DNA of 64,000 nt from Psychrobacter sp. 1044 (GTDB taxonomy: Bacteria; Pseudomonadota; Gammaproteobacteria; Pseudomonadales; Moraxellaceae), in assembly GCF_904846525.1 (NCBI RefSeq), contig NZ_CAJHAZ010000006.1, forward strand, positions 124,001 through 188,000, written 5' to 3'. Both the position numbers and the translations under genes were made by a program. The notes under the pieces are model-generated. The model had not been told where the DNA came from. It did no database searches and saw only the letters and a list, made by a program, of their open reading frames with translations. The first letter of the stretch is position 1, and every line of letters starts with the position of its first letter. This document shows positions 37,889 to 47,668 of this stretch, one piece after another.

Positions 37889-38914
37889 CTAGGCCAAACC
37901 GCTCGGAAAAGAAATCACATCTTCTAAGCTATTCGCGCCTGTGATTACCATGAGTAATCTATCGATACCAACGGCGATACCGCTACAGGGAATTAAAGCA
38001 TCAGATGCTGCTAATAAATGCTCATCGATTGGCATTTGTGGTAGGTTATGACGCTTACGAAGTTGATTGTCTCGCTCAAACCGTTCTCTTAACGCTTGTC
38101 CATCTGCTAGCTCATCATAAGCGTTGGCAATCTCAATGCCATTGATATACAGCTCGAAACGTTTAGCAACTGTATTGCCCTCTTTATCAACCGCTGTTTT
38201 TGCCAGTGCAGCCGTGGCAGGTGGATATTCTATAATCAAGGTCGGTAAGTCGTGACCTAAGTTTGGCTCGACCGCATTACTAAACAGCAAATCCAGCCAG
38301 CTTTGACGAATATCTGCTTCGCCATCTTCTGTGTTATCCAAATCACTATTGAAATCAAAACCTGTCAAACCCTTGTCTTCTGCTACCGCTTGCAGGGCAT
38401 CAAGGCTAGCTGTCAGCGGATGTATGCCGACGAAATCCATAAACGCATCAACATAGCGGTAATGACTCATTACCACTGAATGTCCATAAAGCGCCGCTAA
38501 TAATTTACCTAATTCAGCCGCCATATCATCCAGACTATAATTCGGCTGATACCACTCAAGCATGGTAAATTCGATATTATGGCGTACGCCTATTTCGTTA
38601 TCTCGAAATACGGAGCAAATTTGATATATAGGCACTTGCCAGCTGGCAAGTAAACGCTTCATGGCAAACTCAGGTGAAGTATGCAGATAATAAGTACAGG
38701 GGTTATCTTGGTAAGTCACTTGTGCGGCGACTGATTGTAAGAAAGTATCGGTATTACCAGCCTGCGATAGTAGCGGTGTTTGCACTTCAAGCACTTGATG
38801 CGTGGCGAAAAACTGACGAACGGTGCTCATCAATTGCGCACGCTGCTGAGCCATTGCCAATGTCATGGTCGGCGCATAGCTGGATTTAGAAGAAGAGTTA
38901 CTTGCTTGGGTCAT
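37889..38914 (-). CDS. epmA: Elongation factor P--(R)-beta-lysine ligase
   Basis: 341 residues. Truncated class II lysyl-tRNA-synthetase paralogue (PoxA/GenX) that attaches (R)-beta-lysine to elongation factor P. Motif 2 is CSVFRDNEIGVRHNIEFTMLEWY; motif 3 is CSGIAVGIDRLLMVITG; the N-terminal anticodon-binding domain of LysRS is missing, as expected. The substrate segment ELYINGIEIANAYDEL is also conserved. An ATG at 38914 is used rather than a TTG five codons upstream. It follows pdxB by 72 bp on the same strand. The partner epmB and efp are not in the window. Confidence 0.94.
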   Translation of the reverse strand: MTQASNSSSKSSYAPTMTLAMAQQRAQLMSTVRQFFATHQVLEVQTPLLSQAGNTDTFLQSVAAQVTYQDNPCTYYLHTSPEFAMKRLLASWQVPIYQICSVFRDNEIGVRHNIEFTMLEWYQPNYSLDDMAAELGKLLAALYGHSVVMSHYRYVDAFMDFVGIHPLTASLDALQAVAEDKGLTGFDFNSDLDNTEDGEADIRQSWLDLLFSNAVEPNLGHDLPTLIIEYPPATAALAKTAVDKEGNTVAKRFELYINGIEIANAYDELADGQALRERFERDNQLRKRHNLPQMPIDEHLLAASDALIPCSGIAVGIDRLLMVITGANSLEDVISFPSGLA

Positions 38915-38986
38915 TATTATTTGCTGCAATTTAAGGATAAGAGTAAGTTTTCAGATGCTACTTTAGGGTTGAAGGCTGCCTAACTT

Positions 38987-40147
38987 TTACCACTGCCACT
39001 CACGGCGTAAGTGATAATCTCGGCGCAACTGATCAAAGTCAGCACCCTTTACTTGACCGTCAGCCAGCTTGCTTCTTAGTGCAGCATCATCGTACATGAT
39101 GTCGTAAAACTTCTGTAATCTGTCTGGATGTGCTTTTAATTCAGACCAGAGATAAGTATTAAGCGGTAGCAAACTATGCATCGACAATACAGGCAAGACT
39201 GCTAAATTTTCACATAAAGCGTCATAGATAATTTGCGTACCACGCAGCTTACCTTCGACCGTATAGCCTGCGATATGAGGGGTGGCGATAGCCAGTTTGG
39301 ACAATAAGCACTCAGAAATCTCTGGTTCAAATTCAAACACATCGAGCACTACTTGGCGATCTGTGCGCTCAATATCTGCTTCTAAATCACGCGCATTAAT
39401 GACTGGTCCGCGCGCACTATTAATCAACAAGGTATGCGCAGGCATCACTGCCAGCGTAGTTGCGTCAATCAGATGCTTTGTTGGATAATCACTGCCACTA
39501 AGGTTTGTACTATCTTTTTTATCGGTTAAAGGCACATGTAAGCTCACTACATCACTTTGGCTAAGCACTTGCTCAAGGCTTGCGTTATTCGTATTCGATG
39601 TAGGCAGTAATGGATCATAGCCTAGTACCTGCCAGCCTAAATCAATGGCATACTGAGCGAGCGTACTACCAATATTACCAAGTCCGATGATGCCCAATAT
39701 TAATGGCTTCGTGGATTGCTGCCAACAATGCGGACGCAACGTCAAAATCGCCGTCAATACATACTGCGCAACAGAATGTTTACTACATCCAGCCGCATTG
39801 GCGAAAGTGATATTTCGCGCCGCCAAATAATCTTGATCGACATGATCGGTACCGATAGTCGCCGAACCGACAAATTTTACGCTGTTATTATTGGCTAGCA
39901 ATGCCTCGCCTACTGGTGTCACCGAGCGTATCAACAGCACATCAGGCTGAACGTCTGCGAGCAACTGCGCATTGATATCACGTCCAGCGACGGTGATTAT
40001 ATTGATCGTCTGCTCAGACGCCTGTCCAAGCATCGAAGCATTAAAAAACGCATCTAAGCTTGCGATATTGCTATCGGCCACGATAGTAATGCTGTCAATA
40101 GAGTTCGCTCTATTTTGCATAACGTTTGCAGTATTCTTATTTAACAT
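38987..40147 (-). CDS. pdxB: Erythronate-4-phosphate dehydrogenase
   Basis: 386 residues. D-2-hydroxyacid dehydrogenase of pyridoxal-phosphate synthesis. VGSATIGTDHVD, the NAD-binding GIIGLGNIGSTLAQYA, HVPLTDK, LINSARGPVINARDLE and the catalytic His in ATPHIAGYTVEGKLRGT are visible, with the C-terminal PdxB dimerisation domain (RSKLADG..F..LRRDYHLRREW). It starts 22 bp after the permease gene ends, so the two are likely cotranscribed. The Shine-Dalgarno AGAGG is present twice because of a 10-bp tandem repeat. Confidence 0.94.
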   Translation of the reverse strand: MLNKNTANVMQNRANSIDSITIVADSNIASLDAFFNASMLGQASEQTINIITVAGRDINAQLLADVQPDVLLIRSVTPVGEALLANNNSVKFVGSATIGTDHVDQDYLAARNITFANAAGCSKHSVAQYVLTAILTLRPHCWQQSTKPLILGIIGLGNIGSTLAQYAIDLGWQVLGYDPLLPTSNTNNASLEQVLSQSDVVSLHVPLTDKKDSTNLSGSDYPTKHLIDATTLAVMPAHTLLINSARGPVINARDLEADIERTDRQVVLDVFEFEPEISECLLSKLAIATPHIAGYTVEGKLRGTQIIYDALCENLAVLPVLSMHSLLPLNTYLWSELKAHPDRLQKFYDIMYDDAALRSKLADGQVKGADFDQLRRDYHLRREWQW

Positions 40148-40153
40148 GACTAT

Positions 40154-40173
40154 GTGCCTCTACGTGCCTCTAC
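40154..40173. repeat. 10-bp tandem duplication carrying the pdxB ribosome site
   Basis: GTGCCTCTAC occurs twice in tandem. Read on the minus strand it gives TAGAGGCACG TAGAGGCACA upstream of the pdxB ATG: the first unit contains the permease stop TAG and both units contain AGAGG. Confidence 0.85.
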
Positions 40174-41297
40174 TTTGATTCATTGACTGGTGGCAACGTT
40201 TGGTTGTCAGACAACACCAAATCCTGCGGAGCAAATATCTCATTTTTATGCTGCGATATCCATTCTCGCCATACCGCCAATCCGATGGCTAGCACTACAG
40301 GACCGATAAACAAACCAACAAAGCCAAAAGCCGTTAGACCACCTAATACACCAATAAAAATAATAATAAAAGGGATTTTGGTCGCGCCACTAATCACAAT
40401 AGGACGGATGAGATTGTCAACCCAGCTGATAACCAAAGTGCCCCATAGTGCCAAGCCAATCCCTTCTACAGTATGACCTTGGCTTAACAACCAAATGGAT
40501 ACACCGCCCCAAACAAATGGCGTGCCAAACGGAATCAGGGCGATAATAAAGGTTACGATAGTAAGTAAGATAGGACTTGGTGCACCAGCGAAGTAGTAAC
40601 CCACACCTGCGAGCAGTGCTTGTGCCAATGCCGTCAGACCAATGCCATACACCACCGCACGCGTGGTCGTACCCACAGAATCAATATAACCATCAATGCG
40701 ATTGCCAATGATATTACGCAGTGCTTGACGAATTTGACGCACCAAACTGGTACCATCACGATAAAAGAAAAACAACGTCATCAGCGCCATACCTAACTTG
40801 GCAAGACCGCTAAACACCACATCAAACGCTACTTTGCCATAATATAAATGTGACTGTACCCAGATACGAAACGCCTCTAACGTCCCTTCTGGGTTTTTAT
40901 TGATTCTCCACAGCACATCTTTCACTTGCTGACCGATGATAGGCATATCTTTAATAGAATCAGGCACATCTAAATAGCCCACTTTTATACGATAAATCAA
41001 GTTACTGATTAGGCTCAAGGCTTCTTGCTGTAGAATAAAAACACCGATAACCAGTGGCACACCTATCATTAAGGAGATACTCACCGTCATAATAGCAGCG
41101 CTAAAATTAGGACTCAGCTTTACTTTTTCGTAAAAAAAGTTATAAATAGGAAAGGTAACATACGCTAAAATCGCCGCCCATAATGCGGGTACAATAAAAA
41201 ACTGTACCACTTGAAAACACAGTACGAACAGCACCACCAACAGAGTAATAGCCAATAGGCGCTGAATAATAAATTCTTTTGTCCAATTTTCAATCAT
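40170..41297 (-). CDS. AI-2E family transporter (PerM-like)
   Basis: 375-residue inner-membrane protein of the former UPF0118 family, with about seven to eight membrane segments. Typical is the pair of N-terminal helices (AITLLVVLFVLCFQVVQFFIVPALWAAILAYV), a long periplasmic/cytoplasmic loop, ARGLALMTLFFFYRD-like GLAKLGMALMTLFFFYRDG and the C-terminal region ALIPFGTPFVWGG...LVISWVDNLIRPIVISG. Substrate is uncertain; the name comes from E. coli TqsA. The gene opens a probable permease-pdxB-epmA transcript. Confidence 0.88.
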   Translation of the reverse strand: MIENWTKEFIIQRLLAITLLVVLFVLCFQVVQFFIVPALWAAILAYVTFPIYNFFYEKVKLSPNFSAAIMTVSISLMIGVPLVIGVFILQQEALSLISNLIYRIKVGYLDVPDSIKDMPIIGQQVKDVLWRINKNPEGTLEAFRIWVQSHLYYGKVAFDVVFSGLAKLGMALMTLFFFYRDGTSLVRQIRQALRNIIGNRIDGYIDSVGTTTRAVVYGIGLTALAQALLAGVGYYFAGAPSPILLTIVTFIIALIPFGTPFVWGGVSIWLLSQGHTVEGIGLALWGTLVISWVDNLIRPIVISGATKIPFIIIFIGVLGGLTAFGFVGLFIGPVVLAIGLAVWREWISQHKNEIFAPQDLVLSDNQTLPPVNESK

Positions 41298-42104
41298 AGC
41301 GTATAAACCAAGAGCAGACAGCGAAGATCTATCGCGACCTTGCTGGCAAGTTTATAAATGTGTGATGAATATCAACTCACAGACGGTGCCCATAAAAAGA
41401 CCCTGTCCATTAGCGGTATCCATTAGCGAGGGGTGTAAACAATCCGTACCAGTAAATCTGCTTTGAGAGCATCAAATCGTAGCATACCGTAACATACTTA
41501 CGGACGATAGTTTTAACTAACGCAAGATAAATATTAAGGGATTATCACGGCTTATTATGCCGCAAAATACGATAATGATATAACGATATGTTGTAATCTT
41601 TACTTACAACTTTCTCTGTATAAGCTTACTAGATAGTGACATTAATAGATAGAAGTTGACACATAGATTTAACATGTAAAAACAATGCACTAAAAGGATA
41701 TTTTACATTCATACTGTAAACTGACCTATTGAAAGGTAATTCACTGGCGCGTTCTATTTGCAACGATAATTGATGCTATACTAAAGCAATTATTTTAAGC
41801 TTTTTAATAGCATTAAATTCGTTTGTTCTTATTTATTTGGATCATTCTACATATATAACATTTTTCAGACGATGCGCTACAGCCCTCTTTTATCGTCCTT
41901 CTATAGACTATCATAAGATCAAACCTGTAGAGGGGCGTTACAACGTTGGACACTGTGCGTAAGCAAGCTCATCATATCCGTTCACTATTAGAATTCGATA
42001 TGACAGAGTGCTATTTTGAGTGAATTTCGGACTTACTTTGATTTTATTTTAAATCAACAACGACCCAACAAATTTTAAACCATATATCGATAGGAACAAT
42101 AACA
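41298..42104. other. 807-bp divergent intergenic region upstream of nadE
   Basis: AT-rich, between the divergent permease and nadE genes. An extended -10-like TGcTATACT occurs near 41773. No gene, tRNA or repeat recognised. Long enough to hide a small RNA. Confidence 0.4.
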
Positions 42105-43796
42105 ATGTCAAAAGACAATGATAATCCCAATATAACTCCCTCAACTGAGGTCAGCAAGACCAATAAAACCCAAGAAACCGTTACTTTTGCATTGGCTCAG
42201 TCGCATTTCTTGGTTGGTGATATCACTGCCAATGCTGAAAAAATGCGTGCACTCGCATTGCAAGCTCGCGAGCAAGGTGCAGATGTCATTATTTTCCCAG
42301 AACTTGCTTTATTAGGTTACCCACCGCAAGATTTATTACTACGCCCAAGCTTATCTGGTCGCATCAAAAGCGCCTTGTCTACTTTAAGTGATATCGATGA
42401 CATCGTGATGATTGTCGGTTATCCACATGTCGACCATCATGGTACTTTCAACTCTGCTGCTATCTTGCATAATGGTCATCAAAAAGGCTTTTATCATAAG
42501 CAAATCTTGCCAAATTATGGCGTATTTGATGAGCGTCGTTATTTTGATAAAGGTCGTAACCAAGTTTTATTTGACTATAAAGGCATCACAATCGGTCTGC
42601 TCATCTGTGAAGACTTGTGGGAAAAAGGCCCTATTGCCGAGCTTAAAAAGCAAGGTGCTGATCTGATTATTAGCTTGAACGCCTCACCTTTTGAGATCGA
42701 AAAACAAGCCAATCGTAAAACGATGCTGGCCAAGCGTAGCCGTGAAAATAATTTGCCTATCGTCTATGTCAATGCCGTTGGTGGTCAAGACGACTTGGTA
42801 TTTGACGGTGGTTCTATGGCGGTGCAAGCTGATGGTAGCGTTGCCCACGAAGCACCACGTTTTATGAATCAGTTACTTCTTGCCACTTTAGACGTCAAAA
42901 CTGCCAAGTTTAATAGTCAAACTAAGGCGCCATTAACACTGAGCCGTGAGTCAGAGATGTATCAAGCACTGGTCGTTGGCCTGCGCGATTATGTCAACCA
43001 TTCAGGATTCACTGGTATTATCCTTGGGCTATCAGGTGGTATTGATTCTGCCTTAACGCTATGTATCGCTGTTGATGCTTTGGGTGCTGACAAGGTATAT
43101 GCGGTGATGATGCCTTATGAATATACTTCTCAGATTAGTCTAGAAGATGCTCAAGCACAGGCTCGCCGCTTAAATGTATCTTATACGGTTTGTCCTATTT
43201 TTGATGCGGTTGAAGGCATCCGTCATACCTTAGCCCCACTATTTAACAAATCGCCAGCAGACACCACTGAAGAAAATATCCAAGCGCGTGCGCGCGGTGT
43301 GGTACTGATGGCGCTGTCCAATAAGTTTGGGCACTTGGTCATCACCACTGGTAATAAGTCTGAGTTAGCAGTCGGCTATTCGACATTATATGGTGATATG
43401 GCAGGCGGCTTTGATGTGCTAAAAGACGTTTATAAGTCGCAGGTTTATAAATTGGCCAGTTATCGCAACCGCTTGGAAGACACCCCAGTCATCCCTGAGC
43501 GTGTCATCACTCGCCCGCCATCTGCTGAGTTACGCCCAGACCAAAAAGACCAAGACAGCTTGCCTGACTATGATGTATTAGATGGCATCTTAATGTCATA
43601 CATCGATGAAGATATGGGCTATCAAGACATTATTAATAAAGGGTTTGACGCTGAACTGGTCGCAAAAGTCATCCAGATGGTAGACAATAGCGAATATAAG
43701 CGTTTACAAGCGCCAATCGGTACCAAAATTAGCCATAAAGCCTTTGGACGTGAACGCCGTTATCCATTAGTGAATAAATGGTCCGTAAAAGGCTAA
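42105..43796 (+). CDS. nadE: Glutamine-dependent NAD+ synthetase
   Basis: 563 residues. Last step of NAD synthesis, amidating nicotinate adenine dinucleotide with glutamine nitrogen. N-terminal nitrilase-type glutaminase domain with Glu in FPELALLGYPPQDLL, Lys in YHKQILPNYGVFDERRYF and Cys in LLICEDLWE. C-terminal synthetase domain with the PP-loop LGLSGGIDSALTLCIA, TTGNKSELAVGYSTLYGDMAGGF and RPPSAELRPDQKDQDSLPDYD. AGGA nine bases before the ATG. A polar Thr-rich leader of about 25 residues precedes the nitrilase domain. Monocistronic. Confidence 0.96.
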   Translation: MSKDNDNPNITPSTEVSKTNKTQETVTFALAQSHFLVGDITANAEKMRALALQAREQGADVIIFPELALLGYPPQDLLLRPSLSGRIKSALSTLSDIDDIVMIVGYPHVDHHGTFNSAAILHNGHQKGFYHKQILPNYGVFDERRYFDKGRNQVLFDYKGITIGLLICEDLWEKGPIAELKKQGADLIISLNASPFEIEKQANRKTMLAKRSRENNLPIVYVNAVGGQDDLVFDGGSMAVQADGSVAHEAPRFMNQLLLATLDVKTAKFNSQTKAPLTLSRESEMYQALVVGLRDYVNHSGFTGIILGLSGGIDSALTLCIAVDALGADKVYAVMMPYEYTSQISLEDAQAQARRLNVSYTVCPIFDAVEGIRHTLAPLFNKSPADTTEENIQARARGVVLMALSNKFGHLVITTGNKSELAVGYSTLYGDMAGGFDVLKDVYKSQVYKLASYRNRLEDTPVIPERVITRPPSAELRPDQKDQDSLPDYDVLDGILMSYIDEDMGYQDIINKGFDAELVAKVIQMVDNSEYKRLQAPIGTKISHKAFGRERRYPLVNKWSVKG

Positions 43797-43893
43797 ATTA
43801 GATTAGCCATTGTTGCTTGCCCTACTTTTATTATGTAGAACGCGAGCAACATGGCTAATTTAATACTTTTATAAAAAATCAAGTTTATTATAA

Positions 43894-43921
43894 TTAGCTG
43901 GGTGCTTACCCAGCTTTTTTA
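43894..43921 (+). terminator. nadE terminator
   Basis: Stem AGCTGGG / CCCAGCT with a six-base loop, then TTTTTT. Just upstream (43804-43862) a longer imperfect hairpin pairs TTAGCCAT..GTTGC with GCAAC.ATGGCTAA. Confidence 0.85.
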
Positions 43922-44043
43922 GTTTCTATAAACCGACTTTTAATGCCAAGCTGTTATAAACAATACTTTCTTTTTGTACTTCTAATCCATTCATTCTTTA
44001 ACTTCAATTATTTTAATCCCTATATTTTTTTACCGAGTATGTC

Positions 44044-45318
44044 ATGAGTTTGCTAACCGCTAGTATCTTTCTTCTTTTATTGCTTGCCCTAAGTGCCTTT
44101 GTATCCGCTGCCGAAATTGCCATCGCTGCTGGTCGCAAAATTAAGCTACAAATCATGGCAAAAGAAGGGGATGTCCGCGCATTTGACGTCCTTAAAATGC
44201 AAGAGCACCCTGGCAGTTTTATTACTGTCGTACAAGTGGTTTTGAATGCCGTCGCTATCTCAGCTGGTGCGGTCGGTGAGTCAGCTATTAGCCCTTATCT
44301 AGAGCTTTTGGTGAAGAATGAAGCAGTGTCATCTGTCATATCATTTGTGCTGATCACCAGTTTGTTTTCTCTACTCGCTGATTTAATGCCCAGACGATTG
44401 GCGATGTCAAACACTGAAGCTATCGCTGTACGTCTCGTACGACCAATGATGCTATTGATTTTTATATTCAAACCCGTGATTTGGATATTTGATGGTGCAG
44501 CAAATGTCATCTTTGAATTACTGGGTATTTCAACCATACGACAAGACGATATGACGCCAGAAGATATTTATGCTGTCATGGATGCTGGTGCTGAAGCTGG
44601 TGTGCTCAAAAAACAAGAACATCATCTGATAGAAAATATCTTTGACATGCAAGAGCGCACCGTAACGTCGGTGATGAATCCACGTGAAAATATTGTTTAT
44701 TTTGATACCAAAACGAGCACTGAAAAAGTCGTTGAAGTGATGATTGAACAACCACATAACAAGTTTTTGGTCTGTCAGGAAGATGACCTAGAGCACATTA
44801 TTGGTTATGTAGAGTCGCGCAGCTTTTTGGCATTGGTTCTTAACCAGCAGGAGGTCAGCTTAACTGACAAAGCGCTATTAAAACCTGCACTCTTCGTTCC
44901 TGATACCTTGTCCTTGTTTGAAGTATTAGAGATGTTTAAATCTACAGGCGCTGACTTTGCCGTCATCGTGAATGAGTATGGATTGGTAGTGGGTGTCATC
45001 ACGCTTAAGGATGTGATGAGTATCGTCATGGGGGAGCTTGTCACCTTGGAGGAGCAGCCCATTGTTCAACGTACTGACAACTCGTGGCTAATCGATGGTA
45101 TGACTCCTATCGAAGACGTCGTACGCGCTTTAGATATCGTTGATCTGCCACGCAGTCAGAACTATGAAACCATTAGTGGCTTTATGATGTACATGCTACG
45201 CAAGATTCCAAAGAAAACCGATACTATCGAATATGCCAATTATCGATTTGAGATTATCGCAACGGACAATCTCAAAATCACTCAGATGCTGGTTACCAGA
45301 ATGGATGAGACTGTCTGA
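44044..45318 (+). CDS. Hemolysin/CorC family protein (DUF21, CBS pair, CorC_HlyC)
   Basis: 424 residues. N-terminal DUF21 membrane domain with about four segments (SLLTASIFLLLLLALSAFVSAAEIAI to ITSLFSLLADLMPRRLAM, the latter typical of the family), then two CBS domains (MNPRENIVYFDTKTSTEKVVEVM; FVPDTLSLFEVLEMFKSTGADFAVIVNEYG), then a CorC_HlyC domain (WLIDGMTPIEDVVRALDI). Related to CNNM/CorB/PaeA proteins proposed to move Mg2+, Co2+ or polyamines or to regulate such transport. The true substrate is unknown. It converges on yggS with only 11 bp between, with no clear terminator. Confidence 0.9.
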   Translation: MSLLTASIFLLLLLALSAFVSAAEIAIAAGRKIKLQIMAKEGDVRAFDVLKMQEHPGSFITVVQVVLNAVAISAGAVGESAISPYLELLVKNEAVSSVISFVLITSLFSLLADLMPRRLAMSNTEAIAVRLVRPMMLLIFIFKPVIWIFDGAANVIFELLGISTIRQDDMTPEDIYAVMDAGAEAGVLKKQEHHLIENIFDMQERTVTSVMNPRENIVYFDTKTSTEKVVEVMIEQPHNKFLVCQEDDLEHIIGYVESRSFLALVLNQQEVSLTDKALLKPALFVPDTLSLFEVLEMFKSTGADFAVIVNEYGLVVGVITLKDVMSIVMGELVTLEEQPIVQRTDNSWLIDGMTPIEDVVRALDIVDLPRSQNYETISGFMMYMLRKIPKKTDTIEYANYRFEIIATDNLKITQMLVTRMDETV

Positions 45319-45329
45319 TAAATAAAAAT

Positions 45330-46046
45330 TTAAGCTCGTGCGCCAAATATGGCGCTACCAACGCGCACCATTGTCGAACCACTGGCTATCGCCTCTGTCA
45401 TATCACCGCTCATGCCCATGCTCAGTGTATCCCAAGCATTTAGCTCTGCATGAGTCTCTTTAATCTCATCAAATAACTGCTTGGTACGGGTAAAAGCATC
45501 CGTACCTCCCTTAGCAGGAATAATCATCAAACCACGCAGCTGTAACCTGTCATACCCCTTGATAGCAGTTATCAAATCAGGTAGCTGTGCTGGCAGGCAG
45601 CCTGATTTGCTTTCTTCGTTATCGATATTGACTTGGATTAGCACATTAAGCGGTGGCAGCTCAGCTGGGCGCTGGTCGTTTAGACGCTGAGCAATAATGT
45701 CACGCTCAACCGTTTGTACCCAATCGAAATGCTCAGCAATATCACGGGTCTTATTGCGCTGGATACTACCAATATAATGCCAAATAATGCCTTTAGTTTC
45801 TGGCTGTCGTTTTAGCGTATCGATTTTTTCGATGGCTTCTTGCAGATAATTTTCACCAAAGTGCTGCTGTCCTTGCTGAGCCAAAGTAGCAATCATATCA
45901 GCTGGTTTAGTCTTGGAAACTGCCAGCAACGTCACACTATCTGCTTGTCGTGCCGCATGCTCACACGCTTGAGTCATTTGCTTACTCACTTGCTGCCAGC
46001 TCGCAATAAGATTTTGGCTATCAATGTTATTTTCTATTTCTTTCAT
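45330..46046 (-). CDS. yggS: YggS family pyridoxal-phosphate homeostasis protein
   Basis: 238 residues. PLP-binding TIM-barrel protein (PLPBP/PROSC). LLAVSKTKP holds the PLP lysine; QHFGENYLQEAIEKI, WHYIGSIQRNKTRDI, NIDNEESKSGC, RGLMIIPA and LSMGMSGDMTEAIASGSTMVRVGSAIFG are the family segments. Cytoplasmic, no known catalysis; buffers PLP. It is divergent from pilT, a neighbourhood conserved in many gammaproteobacteria. Confidence 0.95.
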   Translation of the reverse strand: MKEIENNIDSQNLIASWQQVSKQMTQACEHAARQADSVTLLAVSKTKPADMIATLAQQGQQHFGENYLQEAIEKIDTLKRQPETKGIIWHYIGSIQRNKTRDIAEHFDWVQTVERDIIAQRLNDQRPAELPPLNVLIQVNIDNEESKSGCLPAQLPDLITAIKGYDRLQLRGLMIIPAKGGTDAFTRTKQLFDEIKETHAELNAWDTLSMGMSGDMTEAIASGSTMVRVGSAIFGARA

Positions 46047-46214
46047 ATATTACTCACGAGAATAATTTAATCCATTTTTTAATCAGTCACTTTTAATGAC
46101 TTATATTTTTACTCACTTATATAATGAACTTTTATTAGCTATGGTTAAACTTTTTATAAATGTCTTCTAATATAAAAAACTCAATAAGCATCAATCTATA
46201 AATCGACACTCATA

Positions 46215-46466
46215 ATGACTAATTTTACATTTTATTGGTGTAGTAGATGGTTAATTGTTGGTAGTCTTGTTATTATATTGTTACATGGTTTAACATATGC
46301 TACTGAATATAATAGTAATGGTAAAGACCATCGCTACTCCTTTATTAACGTGACCGACTTTAATCAGATCGTTTATCGATTGATAATCACTCCCCTTTTT
46401 TGCTCTTTTGTCCTACCCTTATTGATTGATAGGAATATCCGATTATGGCTGAAAAAAACAATTTAA
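46215..46466 (+). CDS. Possible small membrane protein overlapping the pilT start
   Basis: 83 codons from an ATG. Two hydrophobic segments (WLIVGSLVIILLHGLTYA; LIITPLFCSFVLPLLI) separated by a polar loop and ending in a basic tail (RNIRLWLKKTI). It overlaps the first 22 bases of pilT. There is no good ribosome site and the DNA is very AT-rich at the start, so it may be chance. Listed because the region between yggS and pilT otherwise holds only promoters. Confidence 0.3.
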   Translation: MTNFTFYWCSRWLIVGSLVIILLHGLTYATEYNSNGKDHRYSFINVTDFNQIVYRLIITPLFCSFVLPLLIDRNIRLWLKKTI

Positions 46467-47500
46467 GCATCGAAGACTTGCTGCGCTTTACGGTTAAGCA
46501 TAAAGCATCAGATTTACATATTTCAGCCGGTATGCCAGCAATGATACGTGTTGATGGTGAAATGACCCGTATTAATATGCCAGAGATGACTCATCAGGTT
46601 GTGCACCAGCTTATCTATGACATCATGAACGATAAGCAGCGTGCTGATTTTGAAGAATTTTATGAAACGGATTTCTCTTTTGAGATTCCCAATCTAGCAC
46701 GTTTTCGGGTAAACGCATTCAATCAAAACCGTGGGGCGGGTGCTGTCTTTCGTACCATTCCGTCCAAAGTCTTAACGATGGAAGACCTCGGTATGGGTGA
46801 TGTATTCAAGCGCGTGTCAGACTTTAAACGTGGTGTGGTTTTGGTCACAGGTCCGACAGGTTCTGGTAAGTCCACAACGCTAGCTGCCATGATTGACTAT
46901 ATTAATGAGTCCCGTAAAGAGCATATCTTGACCATTGAAGATCCGATCGAATTTGTCCACGACTCCAAAAAGAGCTTGATTAATCAGCGTGAGGTGCACC
47001 GCGATACCTTAGGTTTCGAGCCTGCATTGCGCTCGGCCCTACGTGAGGATCCCGATGTAATTCTGGTTGGTGAGCTACGTGACCTTGAGACTATCCGCCT
47101 CGCATTGACAGCAGCAGAGACTGGTCACTTAGTATTTGGTACCCTACACACCAGTTCAGCCGCTAAAACCATTGACCGTGTCATTGATGTATTCCCCGCA
47201 GCAGAAAAAGACATGATTCGGGCGATGCTATCAGAGTCACTACAAGCCGTTATTTCACAAACGCTTTTGCGTCGTCAAGCAGGCGGACGTGTAGCAGCAC
47301 ATGAAATCATGCTCGGCACACCTGCTATCCGTAACTTGATACGTGAGAATAAAATCGCTCAAATGTACTCTGCTATCCAAACAGGTGCAGGTGAAGGTAT
47401 GATTACGCTGGATCAAACACTCAAAAATCTAGTAGCGAAAGGCACCATTAGTAAAGACGTAGCCCGTCCTTATGCCAAACAGCCTGAGGCATTTTTGTAA
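46445..47500 (+). CDS. pilT: Type IV pilus retraction ATPase PilT
   Basis: 351 residues. Hexameric secretion ATPase that disassembles the pilus for twitching motility and DNA uptake. Walker A GPTGSGKSTTLAAM, Asp-box TIEDPIEFVH, Walker B VILVGELRDLETIRLALTAAETGH, His-box FGTLHTSSAAKTIDR, and the PilT-specific C-terminal retraction segment close to AIRNLIRENKIAQMYSAIQTG. AGGA ten bases before the ATG. pilU follows on the same strand 168 bp downstream. Confidence 0.97.
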   Translation: MAEKNNLSIEDLLRFTVKHKASDLHISAGMPAMIRVDGEMTRINMPEMTHQVVHQLIYDIMNDKQRADFEEFYETDFSFEIPNLARFRVNAFNQNRGAGAVFRTIPSKVLTMEDLGMGDVFKRVSDFKRGVVLVTGPTGSGKSTTLAAMIDYINESRKEHILTIEDPIEFVHDSKKSLINQREVHRDTLGFEPALRSALREDPDVILVGELRDLETIRLALTAAETGHLVFGTLHTSSAAKTIDRVIDVFPAAEKDMIRAMLSESLQAVISQTLLRRQAGGRVAAHEIMLGTPAIRNLIRENKIAQMYSAIQTGAGEGMITLDQTLKNLVAKGTISKDVARPYAKQPEAFL

Positions 47501-47668
47501 TATTATTAATCGTGCGTCACTGGCTTATAATGATTGACGATTGATATGTGAGTCAACAATACAAGCATTCATAAGCCATGATATGCCTTACTTCTATTGC
47601 TACTGGCGATTTTTAAAACATGATTTCAAATACTTTTTTAATCGATTTACATCGAATGCAGGTACGAT

